From assembly GCA_947259375.1 (NCBI GenBank), contig CAMYLZ010000030.1, positions 1 to 48,003 on the forward strand: DNA of 48,003 nucleotides, written 5' to 3'. The position numbers were made by a program, and so were the translations under genes. Source of the stretch: an uncultured Parvularculaceae bacterium (GTDB lineage: Bacteria; Pseudomonadota; Alphaproteobacteria; Caulobacterales; Parvularculaceae). How positions within the stretch are numbered: position 1 is the stretch's first letter; each line of letters starts with the position of its first letter. Of this stretch, positions 20,436-28,562 are shown in pieces. The notes beneath the pieces are model-generated. The model saw only the letters and a program-made list of their open reading frames with translations. It had not been told where the DNA came from and searched no databases.

Positions 20436-21266
20436 TCATCCTTTCACGCTTCCGATGAGCAGTCCTCGAATATAGAATCGCTGCAAGGCGATAAACAGCA
20501 CCAATACTGGCGCGATGGTGACGACAGCGCTAGCCATCATCAATTCAACATCCTGCACGTGTTGGCGAGAGAGCGCGGCGAGTGCAACAGGCAGCGTGTA
20601 TTTATGTTCGTCTGTCAGAACAATCAGTGGCCAGAAGAAATCATTCCAGACAGCTAGGAATGTGAATGTGCCGAGCGTTACGAGAACTGGCGTCAGTGAA
20701 GGCAGCACGATCGAACGGAAGATGCGTAGCTCGCTGGCGCCTTCCATACGCGCGGCTTCGATCATTTCTGTTGGAATTGAAAGTGCGTATTGCCGAACGA
20801 GGAATATCCCAAAGGTTCCGGCGGCAAACGGAATAAGAACGCCAATCCAAGTATTGACGAGTCCAATCGTCTTCAGCATGAGAAACAGTGGTATCATGGC
20901 CACCTGTGCAGGAATGACGAGAGTGGCGAGCATAAGGCGGAAAACGAGATCGCGCCCTTTGAAATCAAGCTTGGCGAAGGCGTAGCCAGCCGTAACGTTA
21001 AAGGAAAGCGACAGCACAGTCGCAAAAGAGGAGACAATGAGCGAGTTAATAAAATAGCGGCCGATATGCGCCTGCTCGAACAACGCCCGATAATTAGTCA
21101 GTGTCGGATATTTCGGTAAGAGAGGTGGAGGAAAGTTACTAGCTTCGCCGGGCAACATGAGCGAGACGCTGAGCATCCAGAATAAGGGAAAAAGCGCAAT
21201 TACGGCAATTGTAAAAAGCCCGATCGTAGCGGCGGCGCCAGTGCGGGTTGGTGCCGAAAACCTCAC
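20436..21266 (-). CDS. Carbohydrate ABC transporter permease (MalG type)
   Basis: A 276-residue inner-membrane permease with about six helices. The EAA motif contacting the ATPase reads IEAARMEGASELRIFRSIVLPSLTP. Start chosen as the GTG at 21266: it overlaps the upstream permease stop by 4 bases (GTGA) and has GGAGG just upstream. The frame continues to 21374, but those residues are a second frame through the neighbouring permease. It pairs with the MalF-type gene to form the membrane channel. Confidence 0.93.
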   Translation of the reverse strand: MRFSAPTRTGAAATIGLFTIAVIALFPLFWMLSVSLMLPGEASNFPPPLLPKYPTLTNYRALFEQAHIGRYFINSLIVSSFATVLSLSFNVTAGYAFAKLDFKGRDLVFRLMLATLVIPAQVAMIPLFLMLKTIGLVNTWIGVLIPFAAGTFGIFLVRQYALSIPTEMIEAARMEGASELRIFRSIVLPSLTPVLVTLGTFTFLAVWNDFFWPLIVLTDEHKYTLPVALAALSRQHVQDVELMMASAVVTIAPVLVLFIALQRFYIRGLLIGSVKG

Positions 21267-22144
21267 GTAGCGCCTCCCATTCGGCGAGTCACAAGAAGCT
21301 GCAAACTTGCAACCGCCAACATGAACAAGAACAGGATGAAAGCAATTGCGGAAGCGGACCCGAGGCTCCACCATTTAAACGCCTGCTCGTACATCAAATA
21401 AAGAACGCTAAGTGTGCTTTGTACCGGCCCGCCTTGCGTCATCACATAAGGCTCGGCAAAGAGCTGGAAATACCCTGCCATCGTGAGGATGCCGACGAGA
21501 AACAGTGTCGGTGCGAGGCCCGGTAGCGTCACATGCGCGAATTGTCGGAAGTTTCCCGCGCCGTCGATGCGGGCCGCTTCATAAAGCTCCTTCGGAATCG
21601 CTTGAAGGCCCGCCAGAAGGATAATCATATTATAGCCGAAATTCTTCCAAGTGGCGAAGAGGATGATCGCCGGCATCGAAAAATGCGGGTCTCCTAGCCA
21701 GTCGACCTGGGGAAACCCAAGCGAGGTGAGCGAGAAGTTCACCATCCCGTATCTCGTATGCAGAAGATAGCGCCAGATAACCGCGACTGCGACCAGCGTT
21801 GTAATAACGGGTGCGAAAAGCGCTGTTCGAAAGAATGCCTTGAAGCGTGCAGCTTGAGTATTGAGAAGCAAGGCTGCGCCGAGCGATGCCGCGATCGACA
21901 ATGGGCCGCCAATGGCGACAAAGTAAAGCGTGTTGGCCAGCGCGCGCCAGAACAGGGGAGCTTGTACGAGCTCAATATAATTCCGCAGACCGACAAACCG
22001 AAGATTCTTGAGATCGGCTAGAGCGTAAATATCGAAATCGGTGAGGCTTACGGCGAAGGCTGCCGCGACAGGAAGGACGAAAAAGACAGCGATGATGGCC
22101 ACGCCTGGGCCGGCAAACGCCCAGGCCGCTAATGAATGTCTCAT
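21263..22144 (-). CDS. Carbohydrate ABC transporter permease (MalF type)
   Basis: A 293-residue inner-membrane permease of the CUT1 sugar-importer family. The EAA loop is YEAARIDGAGNFRQFAHVTLPGLAP, and about six hydrophobic segments are visible beginning with AWAFAGPGVAIIAVFFVLPVA. Start set at the ATG at 22144, which overlaps the binding-protein stop by 4 bases (ATGA). Gene order binding protein - MalF - MalG is the standard one. Substrate is inferred from neighbours. Confidence 0.94.
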   Translation of the reverse strand: MRHSLAAWAFAGPGVAIIAVFFVLPVAAAFAVSLTDFDIYALADLKNLRFVGLRNYIELVQAPLFWRALANTLYFVAIGGPLSIAASLGAALLLNTQAARFKAFFRTALFAPVITTLVAVAVIWRYLLHTRYGMVNFSLTSLGFPQVDWLGDPHFSMPAIILFATWKNFGYNMIILLAGLQAIPKELYEAARIDGAGNFRQFAHVTLPGLAPTLFLVGILTMAGYFQLFAEPYVMTQGGPVQSTLSVLYLMYEQAFKWWSLGSASAIAFILFLFMLAVASLQLLVTRRMGGAT

Positions 22145-23442
22145 AATCCGCTCCCTGAGCGCATTAACATGAAGCGGCGCTTTTCCAGGATCGCGTCGAC
22201 GCGACGGTCGAGTTCGGATGCTGTTCTTTCGGCGCTCCAGTCCTCGTGCACAGCGCGCTCGGTTACAATTCGAAGTTCTTGCGCGATGCGTTCCCATTCC
22301 GGAACCTGTGGCGCGGGGAGCACGCGCTCGAGCTGATCGCGAAACGCGTCGACTTTGGGATCATCGGCCAGGTGAGGTTTATCCCAGCTTGACCGACGCG
22401 GAGGGAGATTGCCGCTAAGAGCGTAGAATCGCGCCTGAATGTCCGGCCGTGATAAAAACGCTATGAGTTTGAACGCCGCGTCACGTTTTCGGCTTTGCTT
22501 AAAAACGACAAGGCTCGATCCGCCGGCGATTGATACGCCGGGGCCGTCTGGCCCCGGTAATGGCGCTGTCATCCAGTTATCCTGAATTTCAATTGGCAAG
22601 CGTCTGCGAAACTCCTCGATGTTCCAAGGGCCGGAGATATAAAAAGAGAAATATCCACGGGCAAATTCGTTCCACACGTTGGCAAGCTCGCTTTCACTCA
22701 CAGGCGGGGCGAGCCCGTCGCGAAAAAAAGAGAGGTAAAAATCAATTGCTTGGCGTTGGCCGGCGGAAGAGAAATTTCCATAGCGGCCGCCTTCGCGCAA
22801 AATCGGATCTTTTTGCTGCAGCGCCAGCATTACTTGAGGTTCGAATTCATTGAGCGGAATAAACGCAGCGAAGTTTCCTGGACCGGCGCGCTCTTTGAGA
22901 GCTTCGGCTGCGGCACGCCATTGCGCCCAATCGCGGGGCGGATGCTCAAAGCCAGCGTCTTCGAGAATATCTGAGCGATAAAACAGCAGCCTTGTATCAA
23001 CGTACCAAGGAATGCCCAGAACGGCGTCGTCGAGGACATTGGTTGCCCAGATGCCAGGAAAGTAATCGGCTTTATCTATTGTCACCGAGTTATGGACGGC
23101 GCTCGAAAGGTCGGAGAGGGCGCCGAGAGCGTCCAGTTCAGCAATCCAAGTGTTGCCTAACTGGGCGACATCAGGCAAGGCCCCGCCGACAAAGGCCGTG
23201 AGCAGTTTTTCATGAGCGCCATCCCATGGAATCTGCTGAACTTTTACGTGAATGCCGGGATTTTCCGCTTCGAATTCTTCTATTATGATAGGAACAATTT
23301 CGCCCTCCCGACCCATCGTCCAAAATTCAACCTCGACAACACCGGGCTCTTTTTGTGAGCAGGAGACAAGCATCGAAGCGCTGATAATGATTGCGACAGA
23401 GAGGCGCCTGAACCATACAGCAGTGGTGAGAGCGAATATCAT
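22141..23442 (-). CDS. Sugar ABC transporter solute-binding lipoprotein
   Basis: A 433-residue family-1 solute-binding protein. The N-terminus has a lipoprotein signal ending in MLVSC (Cys28), so it is anchored to the membrane facing the periplasm. EVEFWTMGREGEIVPIIIEEFEAENPGI is the usual start of lobe 1, GIPWYVDTRLLFYRSDIL the hinge-region motif, and GGSSLVVFKQSRKRDAAFKLIAFL the lobe-2 motif. Family members bind oligosaccharides. Its ATG overlaps by 4 bases (ATGA) the end of a decayed upstream frame, which suggests that frame was once an operon member. Confidence 0.93.
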   Translation of the reverse strand: MIFALTTAVWFRRLSVAIIISASMLVSCSQKEPGVVEVEFWTMGREGEIVPIIIEEFEAENPGIHVKVQQIPWDGAHEKLLTAFVGGALPDVAQLGNTWIAELDALGALSDLSSAVHNSVTIDKADYFPGIWATNVLDDAVLGIPWYVDTRLLFYRSDILEDAGFEHPPRDWAQWRAAAEALKERAGPGNFAAFIPLNEFEPQVMLALQQKDPILREGGRYGNFSSAGQRQAIDFYLSFFRDGLAPPVSESELANVWNEFARGYFSFYISGPWNIEEFRRRLPIEIQDNWMTAPLPGPDGPGVSIAGGSSLVVFKQSRKRDAAFKLIAFLSRPDIQARFYALSGNLPPRRSSWDKPHLADDPKVDAFRDQLERVLPAPQVPEWERIAQELRIVTERAVHEDWSAERTASELDRRVDAILEKRRFMLMRSGSGL

Positions 23443-23963
23443 TCCTTGGCCCCGTCGCTTCTGAAATTGACAGTAGAATCAACCGCAAACCGTGCGAAAC
23501 CGCCTATGTACTCGTCCATTTCTAAAACGTGGAATTGAATAAGCAGCATATTCGGTCCGTTAGCTTGAGTGCGCCAATTCATTAGGGCGCGCCCATCAAA
23601 ATGCGCGAGGCCGGCGGTGTTGGCTCATGAGCATCCAATCTTCTTACTTTGCCACACTGGGCGGAAATCCGGTATGCGGAAAGCGCTAGACCAATTGCGG
23701 CGCCAGCAGCGGTTTGGAATTGTGTGCACTGTCGGCGGATAGACTACATCTGGGATTGTGCTTCCAAAAAAAGCAAGCTGCGTCTCGTAAAATCACCGAC
23801 AATTGCCTCGTCGCCAATTCCAGCCAGCCTTTTGTCATTTAGGAATGGCGCCGTAGGGGATTGCGTTGCGACAAGCTTAGGAAAAATGTTGCTGTCCGTT
23901 TGTGCACGAGCGTTCTCGGCGAAAAGTACGATGAGGAAGGCGAAAAAACCCGAACCGTCGCAT
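23439..23963 (-). pseudogene. Decayed secreted-protein gene at the head of the ABC operon
   Basis: Found by reading the minus strand across a 750-base gap. From the ATG at 23963 the frame MRRFGF runs into a run of six T (plus-strand A at 23943-23948). With one T fewer it continues as FAFLIVLFAENARAQTDSNI, a clean signal peptide with an ARA cleavage site, then about 50 more residues to a TAG at 23744. Near a seven-T run (plus-strand 23765-23771) another frame takes over, meets one in-frame TGA, and reads about 60 coherent residues (ANTAGLAHFDGRALMNW ... MDEYIGGFARFAVDSTVNF) to a stop overlapping the binding-protein start as ATGA. So about 174 codons appear split by two indels and one stop. Family unknown. 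Sequencing error in the T-runs is an alternative. Confidence 0.5.
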
Positions 23964-24193
23964 CGTTTTCGACTGAAATGTCCTCACTTGGCTATTTGAA
24001 TTCGTCGCGACGTGGGATGAATTCAAACCAACATCCTTCTACCAGACGGTTATCTGCGCGGCCGCGACGGGAGGACATCGCGACCGCGCTTGCAGCGCGG
24101 CTGGAGTAAGTCGCCTTATGATACTTGCGGAAACCTACTCCGAAATTGTCACGCTACTATTTCGTGAAGTGACCTTTGCATCCAGCGCTGTCA

Positions 24194-27067
24194 CTAAAAG
24201 CTTATTTTTGCGCCGAACTGGATTGTGCGCGGCGGACCGGCCAATCCGTTTCGGTTCCCGAAATTTGGATTCACCCCAGGGAGCGGCGGGATGAAGCCGT
24301 CCCGGCCACCGATGTTTTCCGTATCGAAAATGTTAAGCGCCTCGGCGAAGAGGCTTACGGTATCGTCCTTGCCGACCTTGATATCTTTCTGCAGACGAAG
24401 GTCGACTTGTTTGAAACCGAAGACGCCGGGTTGATCGCCGAAATTCCCGAGGTTTATCACGTCGCCGCCGAAGCCTTGCGAGGCATCAACAACAAAGAAA
24501 GGTTGGCCTGAGGCGAAGGTCGACAGAGTCGAGAGCTTCAATCCTAGAGGCAAATCGACGATCCCGGATACGACGATCCGGTGGCGTTCGTTCGCAGCGT
24601 TCGGATGAAATTGCGCTTCTTCGACATTGGGAAAATCAAAATTGAAGAGGAATCCTTTTTCCTTAGCGAAAGCGAGCGTATAGGCGATGTTCAGTCCCCA
24701 GTGCGAGTGCTCAGTGTAGGGTCGATCAAGCGTAATGAAGAGGGAATTGAACCGTGTTTCGCGTTCGTCGTTTGATGCGACTACATTACCGAACCCGGTT
24801 ACCGGGATGAAGTCGAAAAATCCGTCTACGTTTGGTTCAACTGACCGGTTTGCAGGGAAATATGATATGTCGTTCTTGCCGATAATGTGGCTGTAGGTGA
24901 ACGATGTTTGGAATTCCCAAATACGCTGGCGTATGCCGAAGCTGAATTGATCGGAGCGTGGCGGTTTCTGGTCGTTTTTGAAGACACGCAGCTCTCCGTT
25001 AGGCGCCACATTTGTTGCGATCAACCCTTCAAGCCCTTCGCGCGAGAGGAAACTCGGATCCCAGACGATTGTCGGCCTTCCGTTACGCGGCGCGCCGTCA
25101 AGAGAGAACTGGAATTCGCGGATCGCGAATTGGCGGAATATCGATTCTTCCGCAGCGTTGCGGAAAAGCGTGCGGTCGAACGAACGGCCCCATCCGCCGA
25201 AGACGACAGTAGCTTTATCACCGAACACGTCATAGGAGAATCCGAGGCGCGGCTGGATCGCCTTGAAGAACGGGCTTCGATTGTTGCCGGTAGAAATGTA
25301 GTCCGATGCCTTGAAGAAGTTTCCAGGTTGGGTCGAAAGAACCGCTTCGAGTTCATTAAGGGCTGCAACGGCATCTGACGGGGTTACAAAGTCTTTGTTG
25401 TTGGAGTTTGTCTCCACATCCCAGCGGACGCCGATATTGAGTTGCAGCTTGTCGGTGACGTCCCAGTCGTCCTGCACGAATACGCCAAACTGTTTGTTAT
25501 TCGCACTTACCGCCGGATCCCCCAGTCCAAAGCGGGCGACTTCGGGAAATGTGAAGTCAAGGCCGCGCGAAGGATCGTTGACGAACACGAATTCCGGGTT
25601 TCCAAACTGGTCGAAAAGCACGTCGTAATTCTGGAACGATGCACGGAGCCCGGCCTTTACGATATGGTTTCCATGCCATGATAAGTTCGAAAATGTGACG
25701 TTGTTACGGAACGTGAAGTTTTCTTCCTCGACGTCCTGAATGGTCGGCCGCCCCCCCAGGTTGATCGCGCCTATATAGACACGGCCTGGAACGTCAGGAT
25801 TAAGGGGCGAGGGTTCAAAACTAGACGTTAGATAATCGAATGAGAACTCATTCAAGAAGGCATCACCGGCATATTGGTGCTTAAATCGCGCTGTGATGAC
25901 ATCATTTTCTATGTTTTCGGCGCGTTCCAAGCTTTCCGGACCATTCCCAAAGCCACGAATGTCGCTTTCATTCCGAATACTGAAAGTCGCCTCAGCCGTT
26001 TGACGGTCGGAGATGTTCCAGTTGAGCTTGGCGAAGCCGAGATGCTCGCGAAACGGACTAGTCCTTGAGCCGAGGAACGGGGTTACGTCGAATGGAAGCA
26101 GGTCCTCTAAGCCGCCAGGCGTGACGGTGAATTCACGGTCCTGATAGTTACCTTCATAGGAGACAAAGAAAAACAGTTTGTCTTTAATGATCGGCCCGCT
26201 TAGATCGGCGCCGAACTGATAGCGTTGAAACTCAGGCTTTGGATTGCCTCGGTCTTCGGATATCGCATCGTTCTCTCTAAGGGCCCGGCCGGCGAACAGG
26301 CCGAATACGTCGCCGTGAAACTCATTCGTTCCAGACTTTGTCACAGCCGTGATGATAGATGAGCCGGCTTGTTCGAATTCAGCCTTGAAGTTTTGCGACA
26401 GCACGCGGAACTCTTGGACTGCGAGCTGACTGAACGGATTGCCACGGCTTGAATCTTGACCGACGAGTCCGCCTTGGTTGACGTTGCTTTTCAGGCTTAC
26501 GCCGTCAATGAAGACGTTGGTCTGTCCAGCGGAAAGAGATGAGCCCTCTGCATTGCTCGCACCGCCAGAGAAAGATTGCCGGAACTCGTCACGCGATACG
26601 CGTACGCCCGGTGCGAGTTGTGCAAAATTGAGGAAATTTCTTGATGACTGAGGCAAGAGATCGATTTGCTCAGTTGTGATATTGGTCGCAACCTCCGAGG
26701 TGATTACCTCGTTGCGCGTACGCACGCCGGTGACCACGATTTCGTCGGACGTGTCCGATCCAAGGTCGACAATGAGCGACTGGCCCACTTGCAGCCTGAC
26801 GATTTCTTCCGTGTTGTCCGATGTAATCGTGTAGGTGCCGGGCGGCAAACCGACGAGAGAGTAGGTCCCATCCGCCGCAGTACGAACAGCCCGGGTCAAT
26901 CCTGTCTCGTCGTTCCGCGCAGTTACGGTTTCACCTGCACCAGCGCCTTGAACGTCGCCACGGATCGTGCCGGTCGTTACCTGTGCAAGCGCTGGTGTCG
27001 CCGTCAGCAAGGTCGTAGCGAGCAGGGTCGCTCGCAAGCACCCAAACCCCAACTCTTTAACTTTCAT
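24194..27067 (-). CDS. Oar-like TonB-dependent receptor
   Basis: A 957-residue outer-membrane receptor. A signal peptide (ATLLATTLLTATPALA) is followed by a carboxypeptidase-regulatory-like beta-sandwich (TGTIRGDVQGAGAGETV ... DGTYSLVGLPPGTYTI), a plug domain (DEIVVTGVRTRNEV to about residue 230, with VFIDGVSLKSNVNQGG) and a beta-barrel ending in FGAKISF with a terminal aromatic residue. Proteins of this layout import polymers or oligosaccharides in alphaproteobacteria, Xanthomonas and Bacteroidota. The ATG at 27067 is preceded by AGGAGACGACG, and earlier in-frame ATGs lack this. It lies 61 bases downstream of the LacI gene on the same strand and upstream of the ABC operon, supporting a role in outer-membrane uptake of the locus sugar. 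Confidence 0.9.
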   Translation of the reverse strand: MKVKELGFGCLRATLLATTLLTATPALAQVTTGTIRGDVQGAGAGETVTARNDETGLTRAVRTAADGTYSLVGLPPGTYTITSDNTEEIVRLQVGQSLIVDLGSDTSDEIVVTGVRTRNEVITSEVATNITTEQIDLLPQSSRNFLNFAQLAPGVRVSRDEFRQSFSGGASNAEGSSLSAGQTNVFIDGVSLKSNVNQGGLVGQDSSRGNPFSQLAVQEFRVLSQNFKAEFEQAGSSIITAVTKSGTNEFHGDVFGLFAGRALRENDAISEDRGNPKPEFQRYQFGADLSGPIIKDKLFFFVSYEGNYQDREFTVTPGGLEDLLPFDVTPFLGSRTSPFREHLGFAKLNWNISDRQTAEATFSIRNESDIRGFGNGPESLERAENIENDVITARFKHQYAGDAFLNEFSFDYLTSSFEPSPLNPDVPGRVYIGAINLGGRPTIQDVEEENFTFRNNVTFSNLSWHGNHIVKAGLRASFQNYDVLFDQFGNPEFVFVNDPSRGLDFTFPEVARFGLGDPAVSANNKQFGVFVQDDWDVTDKLQLNIGVRWDVETNSNNKDFVTPSDAVAALNELEAVLSTQPGNFFKASDYISTGNNRSPFFKAIQPRLGFSYDVFGDKATVVFGGWGRSFDRTLFRNAAEESIFRQFAIREFQFSLDGAPRNGRPTIVWDPSFLSREGLEGLIATNVAPNGELRVFKNDQKPPRSDQFSFGIRQRIWEFQTSFTYSHIIGKNDISYFPANRSVEPNVDGFFDFIPVTGFGNVVASNDERETRFNSLFITLDRPYTEHSHWGLNIAYTLAFAKEKGFLFNFDFPNVEEAQFHPNAANERHRIVVSGIVDLPLGLKLSTLSTFASGQPFFVVDASQGFGGDVINLGNFGDQPGVFGFKQVDLRLQKDIKVGKDDTVSLFAEALNIFDTENIGGRDGFIPPLPGVNPNFGNRNGLAGPPRTIQFGAKISF

Positions 27068-27128
27068 CGTCGTCTCCTGTATCATACCATTACCCCCGTT
27101 GCGGCGCATTTCATTGCACCGTAAAAGT

Positions 27129-28157
27129 TCAGTTTTTAGCTGTCGCGCCGCACGACCTTCGGACTATCAATTTTGTTTGGATGGTGATGTCCTCGCAGGC
27201 GGAGTTTTCGCCATCGATCCGGGCAAAGACCTTTTCCAATGCTTTTCGCCCTAGACCAGCGATGTCGACACCGATGGTCGTCAGTGTTGGATTTACAAAC
27301 CGCGCCAATGGAATGTCGTCGAATCCGACGATGGCGACGTCACGAGGCACGTTCAGACCGGCTTCGGTTAGCGTTGCGAGGCATCCAAGCGCCATGATAT
27401 CGTTGGCTGCAAAGACGGCGTCAAAATTTTCCGCGCGAGCTGCGATTTCCAGGCCGGCTTTGGCGCCCGCTGTCTCGGTAAAGTCACCCGGCAGTATAGC
27501 TGTTTGAAGACCGCCTGATTCCGCGAGCGCGCATTCATAACCGGCGCGACGTTGTTTTGCTTCAATGTTGTCGTTCGGACCGGAAATGTGCGCTATTTTT
27601 TTTCGGCCGACGGAGATCAAGTGACGTATCGCCATGTGCGCCGCCGCAAAATTATCGATCGAAAAAGAATCGATTTGGTCTCCGGCCGTGCTGTTCAACA
27701 GCACGGTTGGTAAGTCCTGTGCGAGCGCTAATGTCAATTCCTTCGATTCGAGATAGGGCGACATTAATATAAGACCGTCGACACGCCCGTGCATTTCGCG
27801 GATTAAACCATGCGCCTCTGCGGCGTCGCCGTGGGAGCCGGCCACGAGAAGGTGAAGACCGCGCTCGCGCGCCGCGTGATCGATGCCGCGCACCAATTCT
27901 GAAAAGTACTCGCCGTAGATATCCGGCAGAATGACGCCGACAAGACCACTACGCCTTGTCGCGAGGGCCCGTCCTGCACTGTGAGGCATATAGCCAAGTC
28001 GGTTGACTGCTTCCATGACGGCTTCGCGCGTAGGTGCGGCGACATTGTCATGTCCGTTGACAACGCGGGACACTGAGGCGATCGAGACGCCCGCAGCTGC
28101 GGCAACCTCTTTTACAGTAACCTTTTCTAATTTTAGAGAATTTTTTCCTTGTTCCAC
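27129..28157 (-). CDS. LacI-family transcriptional regulator 1
   Basis: A 342-residue repressor with an N-terminal helix-turn-helix (VTVKEVAAAAGVSIASVSRVVNG, about 13-35), hinge helix (RALATRRSG) and a periplasmic-binding-protein-like effector domain (VGVILPDIYGEYFSELVRGID; FAANDIMALGCL; VAIVGFDDIPLARF). It probably senses a sugar from the locus. It starts at a GTG and is transcribed toward the TonB receptor, which follows in the same direction. Two palindromic TGTAAACGSTTACA sites lie 80-150 bases upstream, in the region shared with the divergent symporter, so self-regulation and control of both flanks are likely. Confidence 0.93.
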   Translation of the reverse strand: MEQGKNSLKLEKVTVKEVAAAAGVSIASVSRVVNGHDNVAAPTREAVMEAVNRLGYMPHSAGRALATRRSGLVGVILPDIYGEYFSELVRGIDHAARERGLHLLVAGSHGDAAEAHGLIREMHGRVDGLILMSPYLESKELTLALAQDLPTVLLNSTAGDQIDSFSIDNFAAAHMAIRHLISVGRKKIAHISGPNDNIEAKQRRAGYECALAESGGLQTAILPGDFTETAGAKAGLEIAARAENFDAVFAANDIMALGCLATLTEAGLNVPRDVAIVGFDDIPLARFVNPTLTTIGVDIAGLGRKALEKVFARIDGENSACEDITIQTKLIVRRSCGATAKN

Positions 28158-28237
28158 ACCGTGTCCTACCCCTTGCCCTTGTTTTTTTCTTCAGCCGTAC
28201 AGCCGAAAGTTTTGGGCTTTTCCATGCGCTTGCAATT

Positions 28238-28251
28238 TGTAAACGCTTACA
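28238..28251. promoter_or_regulatory. LacI-type operator 1, TGTAAACGCTTACA
   Basis: A near-perfect 14-bp palindrome (half-site TGTAA, central CG) of the type bound by LacI/PurR-family repressors. It lies 81 bases upstream of the LacI gene start, on the divergent side toward the symporter. A matching copy lies 53 bases away centre to centre, about five helical turns, allowing the same repressor to bind both on one face. Confidence 0.72.
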
Positions 28252-28290
28252 TGGTGGCGCGTATATCGCATTCAGCGCCAGCTGACAATA

Positions 28291-28304
28291 TGTAAACGGT
28301 TACA
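28291..28304. promoter_or_regulatory. LacI-type operator 2, TGTAAACGGTTACA
   Basis: Second copy of the palindrome, differing only at one central base from the first. Together with the copy at 28238 it brackets the promoter zone between the LacI gene and the sodium/sugar symporter gene. Assignment to the adjacent LacI protein is by position. Confidence 0.72.
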
Positions 28305-28454
28305 AAGACAGTCTGATCCAGCAGAAAGGAGGGTGTTATTAAAGGAGTTAGGCCGCATTGATCCTACGGCTCGGCCGGTTCTGCAGGGCGCGAAACCCAA
28401 CGCTGTCCGGGCGGGACCCATGGCGCACCATTTTTCCTGCATCGCACCTTGCGT

Positions 28455-28470
28455 ATGACAACGATGTCAT
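28455..28470. promoter_or_regulatory. Palindrome ATGACAACGATGTCAT upstream of the symporter
   Basis: A 16-bp inverted repeat with only two internal mismatches, about 93 bases before the symporter start. The same TGACANCGNTGTCA core occurs in the GH3/GH144 divergent region (34454-34467). It differs from the TGTAAACG pair, so a second repressor (possibly the second LacI protein) may use it. Confidence 0.55.
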
Positions 28471-28562
28471 ACTAAGTCTCGCATTTGGCCGCGCGCATGT
28501 GCGGCCAATTCTGTCGGCAACCGCCAATGCAGATTGGCGGGAAAACCTGTTTGGGAGGTTCC

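Larger units (their letters stand above)
28158..28562. promoter_or_regulatory. Divergent regulatory region between LacI 1 and the symporter
   Basis: About 400 bases without a gene. It contains the two TGTAAACG palindromes and the TGACA palindrome listed separately. Short open frames here have no domains. The AGGAGG-like run at 28326-28331 belongs to no identifiable start. Confidence 0.7.

Noticed and set aside
23649-23999. 116-codon plus-strand open frame in the gap before the TonB receptor
   Set aside because: No signal or domain. The opposite strand reads as a secreted protein with frame breaks, so this is a shadow.
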